DNA of 40,861 nt from Pseudomonas viridiflava (GCF_900591205.1 NZ_UUPU01000051.1:1-40861); one strand, 5' to 3'. Positions 8,642 through 16,683 are shown, counted from the stretch's first letter. The notes: generated by a model from the letters alone, not told the origin. Translations and numbers: made by a program.

Positions 8642-8848
8642 TCATTTTCGCAGCGGGTCTTGCCAGAAATGCAGATGGCGGTCCTGCTCGACGTCGCCGC
8701 GGTTGAGCCCGATGTCCTTAAGCGCATCATCGCTCAAGCTCGCCAGCAACTGACGCTCCTCATGCAACGCCTGCCAACGGGCAACCTTGTGAAATAACCC
8801 GGAAAACGGGCGTTTCGCCAGCAACACAAAACCTCTTTGACCTTTCAT
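8642..8848 (-). CDS. DUF1127 small protein
   Basis: This 68-residue protein has the DUF1127 core: a basic helix (WQALHEERQLLASL) followed by SDDALKDIGLNRGDV. Family members are short arginine-rich or basic proteins with roles in RNA turnover or metabolic control in some alpha-proteobacteria. No function is known for this one. ATG at 8848 has GAGGG upstream. A longer in-frame reading would overlap the divergent LysR gene and lacks support. The divergent LysR regulator starts 62 bp away and may control it. Confidence 0.8.
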   Translation of the reverse strand: MKGQRGFVLLAKRPFSGLFHKVARWQALHEERQLLASLSDDALKDIGLNRGDVEQDRHLHFWQDPLRK

Positions 8849-8909
8849 CTTCTCGCCCTCCAGTGGGGATGACGCGAGTGTGTGCCTGGCCTTATGATCA
8901 ATCCAACGA

Positions 8910-9800
8910 ATGTTTCTTATGCAATACATCTCAGAGATTGATCAATTGTCCAGCTACCCGAGCATCGACACTGAAGTGCTGCGCACCTTCGTCGCCATCG
9001 CCGACCAGGGCGGCTTTACCCGTGCGGGCGAGCTGGTCAACCGCACGCAATCGGCGGTGAGCATGCAGATGAAACGCCTGGAAGAGGACGTGCTGCAACG
9101 CAAGCTGTTCGAGCGCGATGGCCGGCAAGTGCGGCTGACGCCCGAAGGCCAGGTGCTGCTGGGGTATGCGCGGCGCATCCTGAAACTGCACAGCGAGGTG
9201 TTCAACACCCTGCGTGAGCCGCATATGGTGGGGCTGGTGCGCATCGGCACGCCGGATGACTACGTGATGCGTTTCCTGCCGGGAATCCTCAAACGGTTCT
9301 CCAAGGCATACCCGCTGATCCAGATCGAGATGCACTGCGAAGCGTCCACCGTACTGATGCAGCGGCGCGACCTGGCGCTGACGGTGATCAGCCGCGAGCC
9401 CGGCAATGAAATCGGCGAACTGCTGCGTACCGAGCGCATGGTGTGGGTGGCCGCACCGTGCTTCTGCGTGGACGAGCATGAGGCCCTGCCGTTGGCGATT
9501 TCCGGGGTCGACAGCTTCTGCACCCAGTGGACCCGGGCGGCCCTGGACGCCGCCGGTCGCGACTATCGCCTGGCCTACCACAGCTCCAATGTGGCGGCGA
9601 TCCAGGCAGTGGTCAGCGCTGGCCTGGCGGTGATGGTCAGCATGGAAAGCCTGGTCACCGAAGACCTGCGCGTGCTGACTGCTGAGGAAGGATTTCCGCC
9701 GCTGCCGTCGATGAATCTTCGGCTGCTGCGCAACCCTGGGATGACCTCGCCCATCACCGAATGCCTGGCCGAATACATCCTCGAAGGTTTCAAACTTTAA
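8910..9800 (+). CDS. LysR-family regulator, LrhA/HexA/PecT-like
   Basis: This 296-residue LysR-type regulator has the helix-turn-helix at about 20-80 (TEVLRTFVAIADQGGFTRAG..TQSAVSMQMKRLEE), close to the LrhA/HexA branch, and a C-terminal effector domain. Another in-frame ATG lies three codons in (8919). Neither has a clear Shine-Dalgarno, so the exact start is uncertain. It is divergent from the DUF1127 gene. Its stop overlaps the end of the convergent TauE-type gene by 11 bp. Effector and targets cannot be read from the sequence. Confidence 0.87.
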   Translation: MFLMQYISEIDQLSSYPSIDTEVLRTFVAIADQGGFTRAGELVNRTQSAVSMQMKRLEEDVLQRKLFERDGRQVRLTPEGQVLLGYARRILKLHSEVFNTLREPHMVGLVRIGTPDDYVMRFLPGILKRFSKAYPLIQIEMHCEASTVLMQRRDLALTVISREPGNEIGELLRTERMVWVAAPCFCVDEHEALPLAISGVDSFCTQWTRAALDAAGRDYRLAYHSSNVAAIQAVVSAGLAVMVSMESLVTEDLRVLTAEEGFPPLPSMNLRLLRNPGMTSPITECLAEYILEGFKL

Positions 9801-10554
9801 ACGTCAGCATCACCGCGCACACCACCAGAAAGCCGCAGAACAGGCCGCGCAATACGCGCTCCGGCAGCGCATGGGCCACCTTCACGCCCCAGCTGATACT
9901 GAGCAGGCCACCCACGGCCAATGGCGCGCCGATCATCCAGTCCACTTCGTGATGCCAGGCGTAGGTGACCAGGGTTACGCCGGTACTGGGCAGCGCCAGG
10001 GCCAGCGACAGGCCCTGCGCGACCACCTGGGTGGTGCCGAACAGGCTGGTCAGCACCGGGGTGGCAACCACCGCGCCGCCGACACCGAACAAGCCGCCCA
10101 TGGAGCCGGATGCCGCGCCCAGCACGCCCAGCCAGGGCCAGGAGTAACGCATCTGTGCGGTTGGCGGCGCGTTGCGCGTGAACATTCGCAGCAAGTTGTA
10201 GGCCGAAAGCGTCAGCAGAAACGCGATAAAGCCGATGCGCATGGCGCCTGCGTCCAGCCCCACCGCCCAGATCGAACCGAGCCAGGCAAAGCTGAAGCCC
10301 ATGACGCCGAGTGGCAGCGCATGCCGCAGCTCGATGCGATTGCGCTGGTGATAACGCCACAGGGCCAGCATCACATTCGGCACTACCATCACCAGGGCCG
10401 TGCCTTGAGCCAGCTGCTGATCCAGGCCGAACAATACGCCGAGCACCGGGATCGCAATCAGCCCGCCACCAATGCCAAACAGCCCGCCCACCGTGCCAAG
10501 GGCCGCGCCCAATAACAAGTACATCACTAAATCCAACACCGCTCGCCACTCCAC
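9790..10554 (-). CDS. TauE/SafE-family membrane permease
   Basis: The 254-residue integral membrane protein has about eight hydrophobic segments. It carries the duplicated glycine motif of the family: GTVGGLFGIGGGL near residues 20-32 and GSMGGLFGVGGAV near 150-162. Members export or import sulfite, sulfoacetate or related anions; the substrate here is unknown. The start is a GTG (10552-10554); an ATG ten codons in (10524) is an alternative. It is divergent from a second LysR gene 93 bp away, which is a plausible regulator. Confidence 0.85.
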   Translation of the reverse strand: MEWRAVLDLVMYLLLGAALGTVGGLFGIGGGLIAIPVLGVLFGLDQQLAQGTALVMVVPNVMLALWRYHQRNRIELRHALPLGVMGFSFAWLGSIWAVGLDAGAMRIGFIAFLLTLSAYNLLRMFTRNAPPTAQMRYSWPWLGVLGAASGSMGGLFGVGGAVVATPVLTSLFGTTQVVAQGLSLALALPSTGVTLVTYAWHHEVDWMIGAPLAVGGLLSISWGVKVAHALPERVLRGLFCGFLVVCAVMLTFKV

Positions 10555-10647
10555 AATCCCAAGCCTTGCATGCTACGCAGTCGGCTCTGGCACGGAAACG
10601 CACAGCAACGCACAATGGCTGTGCCAATCTCGCATAAGCGACTGCCA

Positions 10648-11598
10648 ATGAACCCGAATACCTTGACCGATCAACTGGGCCTGTTTCTGGATGTTTTAGA
10701 GACCGGCAGCTTTTCCGCCGCCGCACGTCGCCACCCGTTGACGCCTTCGGCGGTAGCCCGGCGCATCGACAGCCTGGAAAGCTCCGTGGGCAGTCGCTTG
10801 TTCCAGCGCAGTACCCACGCGGTGGTGCCGACCCCGGCGGGCCTGGCCTTTGCCGAGCGGGCGCGGCGGATCGTCAACGAGTTGCAACTGGCGCGGGCCG
10901 AAGCGGTGTCCTTGAGCCATGCGCCGGAGGGCCTGATTCGGGTAGATGCGCCCGCAGCGTTTGGCTGGCGACACCTGGCGCCGGTAATTGCCGACTTTCT
11001 GGCCGTGTACCCGGGGCTGGATGTGCATTTGCACCTGATCGACAGCTTCGTGGATATGCAGGGCGCCCACCTGGGCAAGGTCGACCTGGTGCTGCGCGCA
11101 GGGCATATCGTCGATACCCGGCTGATCGCCACGCCGCTGGCCAGTATCGTGCGCATCGCTTGCGCCAGCCCGGCGTATCTGAAAAACCGTGGCACCCCCA
11201 TCCATCCGCGCGAACTGAGCGAGCATGATGGCCTGGACTGGGATGGCCTGGCGCCGATGTTCGCCTGGCGCTTCGAGCTGGACGGGCGCCGCGCCACCTA
11301 TCGTCCGCAACGCATCCGCATGAGCGCCAATAACGCCGAAGCCCTGCTGTCCGGGGCGCTTGCAGGACTGGGGGTCGCCCACCTGCCCACCTGGCTGGCC
11401 AGTGAATACCTGGTGCGCGGCGAGCTGGTGCCGCTGTTTTGCGAGGGTGGCTTGCCCAGTCCGGAAACCACCGGGATCTACGCGCTGCGTCTGGAACAGC
11501 AGCCCAACGCCCGCAGCCGACTGTTGCTGGAATACCTGAAGTCGCGTTTCAGCCCGGTGCCACCCTGGGATCTGGCGCTGCAAAGCGGCTTGGTCTGA
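10648..11598 (+). CDS. LysR-family transcriptional regulator
   Basis: The 316-residue regulator has an N-terminal winged HTH (FLDVLETGSFSAAARRH..TPSAVARRIDSLE, about 12-50) and a substrate-binding-like C-terminal domain of the group common in Pseudomonas (VDLVLRAG near 145, PAYLKNRG near 180). ATG at 10648 is where family similarity begins; the in-frame starts at 10570 and 10615 add unrelated residues. It is divergent from the TauE/SafE permease gene, a typical arrangement for a LysR regulator and its target. Confidence 0.87.
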   Translation: MNPNTLTDQLGLFLDVLETGSFSAAARRHPLTPSAVARRIDSLESSVGSRLFQRSTHAVVPTPAGLAFAERARRIVNELQLARAEAVSLSHAPEGLIRVDAPAAFGWRHLAPVIADFLAVYPGLDVHLHLIDSFVDMQGAHLGKVDLVLRAGHIVDTRLIATPLASIVRIACASPAYLKNRGTPIHPRELSEHDGLDWDGLAPMFAWRFELDGRRATYRPQRIRMSANNAEALLSGALAGLGVAHLPTWLASEYLVRGELVPLFCEGGLPSPETTGIYALRLEQQPNARSRLLLEYLKSRFSPVPPWDLALQSGLV

Positions 11599-11677
11599 CC
11601 GCCCGGACAGAATTATCTGGCGCCTTAAAGATTTGCCCGCTAGATTTCAGCCCATACACGCTTTTTGAGGCACCGCC

Positions 11678-12130
11678 ATGAGCAAAAATCCTGATCCTTG
11701 CGAATCTCTGCTGCTGGATAACCAGCTGTGTTTCGCCCTGCACTCCACCTCACTGCTGATGACCAAGGTCTACAAGCCGCTGCTGCAAGCGCTCGGCCTG
11801 ACCTACCCGCAGTACCTGGCCATGATGGTGCTGTGGGAAGAAGATGGTTTGACCGTCAGCGAAATCAGCAGCCGCCTGCTGAGCGATCCGGGCTCCCTGA
11901 CCCCGCTGCTCAAGCGCCTGGAAGCCGAGGGCCTGCTCAGCCGCACCCGCAGCCGCGAGGATGAGCGGGTGGTGGTAGTGGAATTGACCGACACCGGCCG
12001 TGCCCTGCAGGAAAAAGCCATGGGCATTCCGCACTGCATCCTCGGCGCCAGCGGCCTGCAGCTTGCGCAATTGCGCAAGCTGCAAAGCGACCTGATTGCC
12101 TTGCGCAGCAATCTGCAGGGCTCCATCTAA
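11678..12130 (+). CDS. ohrR: OhrR, MarR-family organic peroxide sensor
   Basis: This MarR-type repressor of ohr is inactivated by oxidation of an N-terminal cysteine. The 150-residue protein has the reactive Cys18 in NQLCFALHST, with YKPLLQALGLTYPQYL and the winged-helix recognition segment SDPGSLTPLLKRLEAEGL (about 69-86). A second cysteine, Cys119 (GIPHCILG), stands where 2-Cys OhrR proteins of the Xanthomonas type have a resolving cysteine. The peroxidase gene ohr follows after 255 bp, separated by a REP doublet, so the two genes are probably transcribed separately. Confidence 0.93.
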   Translation: MSKNPDPCESLLLDNQLCFALHSTSLLMTKVYKPLLQALGLTYPQYLAMMVLWEEDGLTVSEISSRLLSDPGSLTPLLKRLEAEGLLSRTRSREDERVVVVELTDTGRALQEKAMGIPHCILGASGLQLAQLRKLQSDLIALRSNLQGSI

Positions 12131-12146
12131 AGCCCTCCAGCACTAA

Positions 12147-12242
12147 AAATGTGGGAGCGGGCTTGCTCGCGAAAGCAGTAGATCAGTTAATAAATCAGTC
12201 GACTGATACTCCGCTTTCGCGAGCAAGCCCGCTCCCACATTT
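12147..12242. repeat. REPIN: perfect 30-bp inverted repeat between ohrR and ohr
   Basis: Arms 12147-12176 and 12213-12242 are exact reverse complements (core GTGGGAGCGGGCTTGCTCGC), with 36 bp between them. As RNA it would make a very stable hairpin and may limit read-through from ohrR into ohr. Confidence 0.9.
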
Positions 12243-12300
12243 GTTTCTGTGGTGCGCCAGAAAAATACACAACGCAAACTATTTTATAAATTTATATTGC

Positions 12301-12317
12301 GCGCTAAACATTAGCGC
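12301..12317 (+). promoter_or_regulatory. Proximal-to-promoter OhrR operator candidate
   Basis: GCGCTAA-ACA-TTAGCGC is a perfect 7-3-7 palindrome. It sits between a possible -35 (TTGCGC, 12297-12302, partly overlapping) and a possible -10 (TATACA, 12318-12323) of ohr. The location is right for repression by OhrR, encoded just upstream. OhrR binding is inferred. Confidence 0.6.
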
Positions 12318-12345
12318 TATACATTTGCCTCACCAACTACTTAGC

Positions 12346-12362
12346 GCGCAAATATTTAGCGC
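12346..12362 (+). promoter_or_regulatory. Second OhrR operator candidate before ohr
   Basis: GCGCAAA-TAT-TTAGCGC is the same 7-3-7 design as the element at 12301, with one mismatch in the arms. The centre-to-centre distance is 45 bp, a little over four helical turns, so two dimers would bind nearly the same face of the DNA. It lies in the presumed leader, 23 bp before the ohr start codon. Confidence 0.5.
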
Positions 12363-12385
12363 TACACATCCAAGAGGACGACACC

Positions 12386-12805
12386 ATGCAAACTCTCTAT
12401 ACCGCAGTAGCTACCTCCACCGGCGGCCGTGATGGTCGTGCTGTTTCCAGCGACAACATCCTCGATGTAAAACTCTCCACCCCTAAAGAATTGGGCGGCG
12501 CCGGTGGCCAGGCCACTAATCCTGAACAACTGTTCGCCGCCGGCTACTCGGCCTGCTTTATCGGCGCCCTGAAATTCGTCGCCAGCCAGACCAAACGCAA
12601 AATCCCGGATGACGCCTCGATCACCGCTCACGTCGGCATCGGCCAGATCCCTGGCGGTTTCGGCCTGGACATCGACCTGCACATCAGCCTGCCGGGCCTG
12701 GCCCAGGACGACGCGCAAAGCCTGGTCGACGCCGCCCACCAGGTGTGCCCGTACTCTAACGCCACCCGTGGCAACGTCGATGTTCGCCTGCACGTAACCG
12801 TGTAA
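12386..12805 (+). CDS. ohr: Organic hydroperoxide resistance peroxidase Ohr
   Basis: This thiol peroxidase of the OsmC/Ohr fold reduces organic and lipid hydroperoxides. The 139-residue protein has both catalytic cysteines, Cys57 (GYSACFIGAL) and Cys121 (QVCPYSNATRG). It also has the arginine (Arg15 in TGGRDGR) and glutamate (Glu47 in NPEQLFAAG) that orient the peroxide, shifted by three from the P. aeruginosa numbering because the N-terminus is shorter. AGAGGA precedes the ATG. Two OhrR-type palindromes lie upstream. An exported esterase gene follows 27 bp downstream and may be co-transcribed. Confidence 0.97.
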   Translation: MQTLYTAVATSTGGRDGRAVSSDNILDVKLSTPKELGGAGGQATNPEQLFAAGYSACFIGALKFVASQTKRKIPDDASITAHVGIGQIPGGFGLDIDLHISLPGLAQDDAQSLVDAAHQVCPYSNATRGNVDVRLHVTV

Positions 12806-12832
12806 TGACCTTTGCCGCCCCAGGAGAAGAAC

Positions 12833-13849
12833 ATGAACACAATTGGTAAAGCGCTCACCGGCACCCTGCTCGCCCTGTCGATCAATACCGCCTTCGCGGC
12901 GACGGGCGATGTGGAGCACAACACCCAGGCATTCCTCGACGTTTTGAACGCCGGCACCGGCAAACCGATGGAACAGCTGACGCCCAATGAAGCCCGCGCC
13001 GTGCTGACGGGAGCCCAGGCGGGTGTGAAGCTGACGCTGCCCAAGGCCGATGTCAGCCAGAAGACCATTCAGGTCGATGGCCAGCCGCTGGGACTGACCA
13101 TCGTGCGGCCGGCCGGGGTCAAGGGCACATTGCCGGTGTTCATGTTCTTCCACGGGGGCGGTTGGGTGCTGGGGGATTACCCCACGCATGAACGCCTGGT
13201 GCGGGACCTGGTGGTCGGCTCGGGGGCGGTGGCGGTGTTCGTCAACTACACGCCGTCTCCCGAAGCGCACTACCCGGTGGCGATCAACCAGGCTTACGGC
13301 GCCACGCAGTGGGTGGCTGAACACGGCAAGGAAATCAATGTCGACGGCAAGCGTCTGGCGGTAGCGGGTAACAGCGTCGGCGGCAATATGGCGGCGGTGG
13401 TCAGCCTGATGGCCAAGGACAAGGGCACGCCGGCGATCAAGTTCCAGTTGCTGCTCTGGCCGGTGACCGACGCCAGCTTCGAGACCGCGTCCTACAACCA
13501 GTACGCCGAAGGGCACTTCCTCACCAAAAACATGATGAAGTGGTTTTGGGACAACTACACCACCGACGCCAACCAGCGCGCCGAAATTTATGCCTCGCCG
13601 CTGCGGGCCACCACGGATCAGCTCAAGGGCTTGCCGCCCGCACTGATCCAGACTGCCGGCGCCGACGTGCTGCGTGATGAAGGCGAAGCCTATGCACGCA
13701 AGCTGGATCAGGCCGGTGTACCGGTGACCGCCGTGCGTTACAACGGCATGATTCACGACTACGGTTTGCTCAACGTGGTCAGCCAGGTGCCCGCGGTACG
13801 TTCGGCCTTGCTGCAAGCTTCGGATGAGCTTAAGCAACATCTGAAATAA
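12833..13849 (+). CDS. Exported alpha/beta-hydrolase (HSL-type esterase)
   Basis: The 338-residue protein begins with a signal peptide (MNTIGKALTG.., predicted cleavage after AFA at residue 22) and is therefore probably periplasmic. It has the hormone-sensitive-lipase-type oxyanion motif HGGGW (107-111) and nucleophile elbow GNSVGG (179-184, Ser181). Asp and His candidates are in TAGADVLRD and GMIHDYG. The natural substrate is unknown. ATG at 12833 has AGGAGA at good spacing. The gap to ohr is only 27 bp with no terminator, so peroxide-induced co-expression with ohr is plausible. Confidence 0.85.
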   Translation: MNTIGKALTGTLLALSINTAFAATGDVEHNTQAFLDVLNAGTGKPMEQLTPNEARAVLTGAQAGVKLTLPKADVSQKTIQVDGQPLGLTIVRPAGVKGTLPVFMFFHGGGWVLGDYPTHERLVRDLVVGSGAVAVFVNYTPSPEAHYPVAINQAYGATQWVAEHGKEINVDGKRLAVAGNSVGGNMAAVVSLMAKDKGTPAIKFQLLLWPVTDASFETASYNQYAEGHFLTKNMMKWFWDNYTTDANQRAEIYASPLRATTDQLKGLPPALIQTAGADVLRDEGEAYARKLDQAGVPVTAVRYNGMIHDYGLLNVVSQVPAVRSALLQASDELKQHLK

Positions 13850-13865
13850 GCACTGAGCGCCCATG

Positions 13866-13897
13866 AAAAAGCCCGACTCAAGGTCGGGCTTTTTTTC
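13866..13897. terminator. Bidirectional intrinsic terminator (esterase / efp)
   Basis: The stem AAGCCCGAC-TCAAG-GTCGGGCTT has an A-tract on one side and a T7 tract on the other. It separates the convergent esterase and efp genes. Confidence 0.9.
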
Positions 13898-13915
13898 GTA
13901 GCGCCAGGGCCAGAA

Positions 13916-14488
13916 TTACTTCTTGGCGCGACCTTTGTACGAACCACCTTCGCGGGTGTCGATCTCGATCAGGTCGTCGATTTCGATGAAATCGGCTACT
14001 TGCAGTTCGGTGCCGTTAGCCAGCTTGGCAGGCTTCATGACTTTGCCGGAAGTGTCGCCGCGAGCGGAACCTTCGGTGTAGGCAACCTTACGCACGATAG
14101 TGGTTGGCAGCTCTACGGAAACCAGGCGGTCTTCGAAGAAGATTGCTTCGCAAACGTCTTCCATGCCTTCTTCAACGAACGGCAGAACGGCTTCGATGTC
14201 TTCAGCGTTCAGCTCGTACATGGTGTAGTCGGTGGTGTCCATGAACGTGTAGGTGTCGCCGCTGATGAAGGACAGGGTCGCTTCTTTGCGGTCGAGGATC
14301 ACGTCGTCCAGCTTGTCATCGGCGCTGTAGACGATCTCGGTCTTGTAACCGGTCAGCAGGTTCTTCAGCTTGGTCTTCATGATTGCGCTGTTACGACCAG
14401 ACTTGGTGAACTCAGCTTTCTGAACCAGCCAAGGGTCGTTTTCGAGACGGATCACTGTACCGGGTTTCAGTTCTTTACCAGTTTTCAT
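13916..14488 (-). CDS. efp: Translation elongation factor P
   Basis: EF-P binds ribosomes stalled at polyproline and speeds peptide-bond formation. The 190-residue protein has three beta-barrel domains. The modified loop carries Arg32 (KSGRNSA) rather than lysine. This is the type rhamnosylated by EarP, whose gene lies 49 bp upstream on the same strand. The C-terminus, including SYKGRAKK, is complete. Proline-rich targets exist nearby, for instance the hypothetical protein at 29581-30567. Confidence 0.98.
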   Translation of the reverse strand: MKTGKELKPGTVIRLENDPWLVQKAEFTKSGRNSAIMKTKLKNLLTGYKTEIVYSADDKLDDVILDRKEATLSFISGDTYTFMDTTDYTMYELNAEDIEAVLPFVEEGMEDVCEAIFFEDRLVSVELPTTIVRKVAYTEGSARGDTSGKVMKPAKLANGTELQVADFIEIDDLIEIDTREGGSYKGRAKK

Positions 14489-14537
14489 TGCGTATATCCG
14501 AAATTTGGATGGGATTTACAAAAATCAAGGTCGCGTA

Positions 14538-15671
14538 TCATATCCAACTTTCATAAAACTGTACCAGCGCCGTCGCAAGATCGGCCTGCAAGCCTTGTTC
14601 CAGACACCACGTATGGGCATGCAAACTGAGCTCCGACCAGTGCTCGAGGAGCATTTTCCACGCAAGTGCCATATCGCCATCAGTGTTCCAGGCTTGCCAC
14701 AGTGCGACCAGCGCAGCCCTTGCGGGCGGTGATAGGGCTGCGGTGTACAGCGCCAGGAAGGCGTCCAACTTGTCGAGGTGGATGTCTTCGTCCTGGCGAT
14801 AGATGTGCCACAACAGCGGCCGCCCGGCCCATTGGGCGCGCACGAACGAGTCTTCGCCGCGCACCGCGTTGAAGTCGCAGCACCAGAGCAAACGGTCGTA
14901 TTGCGCCTGGCGCACGAACGGCAGCACCTGCACGGTCAGGGCACCGCGCTGATGCATAGCCCCCACCGCCAGGCCCTCCACGCCAAGCCAGCGCTGCACA
15001 TCCCCCAGAATTCGTCCTTCGGGCACCAATAGATGAGTGGCACGCCCGTCCGTCGACAATACGTCCAGCCAACCGGCCAGCCCGGCGTTTTCGTAGGCGA
15101 ACAGTGAGATCAACCGCGCATCGGTTGCGGGAAACACCCCCAAACCCTGCAGGAATTGGCGCTGCGCAGCGCCATCCTGCTGAAACGCCTGACGCTGCTC
15201 CAGCAACCCCGCCTCGCGCAACAAACCACCGGTGCCGGGCCTGAAACCTGGAAAAAAGAAGTACTTCTGTACGCCCTTGAACTTCACCGACGGTAAACGA
15301 TGACAACCCACCACCCAATCTTCGGCACTCAGGTAATCCAGGTTCATCCACAAGGGCACGCGCTCGCGTTCCGCCATGGCTTCCATGTAGTCGGGCGGCA
15401 ACTGGCAGGCAAAAGCGGCGATCACCACATCCGCCGCCTTGGCTCCAGGCCATTCGGCGGGCCAATGGCGCACTTCGACGCCTTCTTGCCATTGCTGGCT
15501 CAGTAGCACATCGACCTCGGGGCACATGCGCTCGAACGCGCGCAGGTCATCGACCCACAAACGCACGTCGCAGCCGTGCTCCACCACCAATTGCCGGGCC
15601 AGGCGCCAGGTCACGCCGATGTCGCCATAGTTGTCGACGACGCTGCAAAAAATATCCCAGCGGGCTTTCAT
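14538..15671 (-). CDS. earP: EF-P arginine rhamnosyltransferase EarP
   Basis: EarP transfers rhamnose from dTDP-beta-L-rhamnose to Arg32 of EF-P. The 377-residue GT-B-fold protein has the catalytic-site aspartates Asp13 and Asp17 in VVDNYGDIGVTWRLARQL. It has the conserved nucleotide-sugar motif RGEDSFVRAQWAGRP, containing the family's catalytic-region glutamate, near residue 273. ATG at 15671 follows GGAG and matches where homology starts. It is upstream of efp in the same direction (49-bp gap), so the modifier and its substrate are probably co-expressed. Confidence 0.95.
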   Translation of the reverse strand: MKARWDIFCSVVDNYGDIGVTWRLARQLVVEHGCDVRLWVDDLRAFERMCPEVDVLLSQQWQEGVEVRHWPAEWPGAKAADVVIAAFACQLPPDYMEAMAERERVPLWMNLDYLSAEDWVVGCHRLPSVKFKGVQKYFFFPGFRPGTGGLLREAGLLEQRQAFQQDGAAQRQFLQGLGVFPATDARLISLFAYENAGLAGWLDVLSTDGRATHLLVPEGRILGDVQRWLGVEGLAVGAMHQRGALTVQVLPFVRQAQYDRLLWCCDFNAVRGEDSFVRAQWAGRPLLWHIYRQDEDIHLDKLDAFLALYTAALSPPARAALVALWQAWNTDGDMALAWKMLLEHWSELSLHAHTWCLEQGLQADLATALVQFYESWI

Positions 15672-15803
15672 TCCGGGCTCCAACGCTCAAAGGCTCGATT
15701 GTCCGCATAAATGCCCTGATGCAGAAGGCTTGATCGCGATTATTCTGCACAGCGGCTGTGCGACAATCGCTACCACGCCGTCAATGCCTGCCAGGAGGCC
15801 ATC

Positions 15804-16172
15804 ATGCCCGATCGTCCGTTGTCGTTGTTCAAGCTCAGTATGGCTGTGGCGTTCGGCCTATGGCTTGGGTTTATCGCCATTGTACTGACCGCCTGGCTGG
15901 CGTCGCGCTACCTGTTCCCGCAGGGCCTGGAGTCGGCCGTCCAGGCGGTCGAGCCATTGCGCAAGCCTGCGCCTGTCGCACCGGAACCGCCGAATCGTAT
16001 GTTCGAGCAGTACCAGCAGAACCTGCAAAAGCAGGAACAGCAGCAAACCCTGGAGCAGGCGCGCAATAACGCTCGCAACCTGTCCAACCCCAAATGCCAG
16101 TTCTGGCTGCAACAGGACCAGAACGCGCCCACTGAAAAGACTCGCGCCAATGTGCTGCAATTCTGCGATTGA
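15804..16172 (+). CDS. Small single-pass membrane protein, unknown function
   Basis: I do not recognise this 122-residue protein. One hydrophobic helix spans about residues 9-32 (LSMAVAFGLWLGFIAIVL..). A proline-rich stretch follows (about 52-64), then a Gln/Glu-rich probable coiled coil (FEQYQQNLQKQEQQQTLEQ, about 67-85). The tail has two cysteines (KCQFWLQ and the final FCD). A strong AGGAGG precedes the ATG. Its stop lies a few bases before the start of the Gre-like gene, so the two form an operon. It is divergent from earP. Confidence 0.75.
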   Translation: MPDRPLSLFKLSMAVAFGLWLGFIAIVLTAWLASRYLFPQGLESAVQAVEPLRKPAPVAPEPPNRMFEQYQQNLQKQEQQQTLEQARNNARNLSNPKCQFWLQQDQNAPTEKTRANVLQFCD

Positions 16173-16177
16173 TCACT

Positions 16178-16660
16178 ATGAATAAACACGCCGTCCACCA
16201 ATTGGTCCTCGAAAAGCTCAGCGTCGACCTCGATATCGCGCAACGGGCCGCGCAGACCGCGTACGAAACCGCGACCCACGAAGAAAATATCGCGGAAAAC
16301 AAATACGACACCCTGGGGCTGGAGGCGTCATACCTGGCCGCCGGGCAAGCCAAACGCGTCGAGGAAATCAAGCAGGCACTGACGCTGTGCCAGGCCATGC
16401 AACTGCGGGCCTATGACGATCAGCGTGGGATAGAAATCGGCGCGCTACTGGGCCTGGAGGACGAGAACAGTCGCCAGCAGTGGCTGTTCCTGGCACCGGA
16501 TGCGGCGGGTTTGAAGGTGGATGTGGTGGGGCAACCGGTAACCGTCATCACCCCGCGCTCGCCCTTGGGCAAAAGCCTGCTGGGCAAGTTCGAAGGCGAT
16601 GAGGTGGAGATTCTGGTGGCCGGCGCTCGGCAACACTTTGTGGTTACCGAGGCCAGATAA
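16178..16660 (+). CDS. GreA/GreB-family-like protein
   Basis: The 160-residue protein has Gre architecture: an N-terminal helical hairpin (about 5-75) and a C-terminal FKBP-like domain with SPLGKSLLGKFEGDEVEI (about 127-144), closely resembling the GreA C-domain. At the hairpin tip it reads EENIAEN. The position equivalent to GreA Glu44 is kept (Glu40), while the Asp41 position appears to be Asn37. RNA-cleavage stimulation may therefore be weakened or different. A true GreB is encoded at 28994. ATG at 16178 is preferred over a TTG at 16169 that overlaps the upstream gene. Such paralogues bind the RNA polymerase secondary channel in other bacteria; binding here is inferred. Confidence 0.72.
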   Translation: MNKHAVHQLVLEKLSVDLDIAQRAAQTAYETATHEENIAENKYDTLGLEASYLAAGQAKRVEEIKQALTLCQAMQLRAYDDQRGIEIGALLGLEDENSRQQWLFLAPDAAGLKVDVVGQPVTVITPRSPLGKSLLGKFEGDEVEILVAGARQHFVVTEAR

Positions 16661-16683
16661 ATCTCTTTAGCAGCAGGCTTACT

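Noticed and set aside
8849..8929. N-terminal extension of the DUF1127 protein
   Set aside because: It would overlap the divergent LysR start and lacks a ribosome site. The ATG at 8848 has a good one.
12147..12242. Inverted repeat considered as the OhrR operator
   Set aside because: It is a REP doublet like those beside unrelated genes. The GCGCTAA palindromes closer to ohr fit an operator better.
12362..13864. 500-codon antisense frame opposite ohr and the esterase
   Set aside because: Both sense genes have clear catalytic motifs and ribosome sites. The antisense product is low-complexity His/Gln/Gly-rich shadow sequence.
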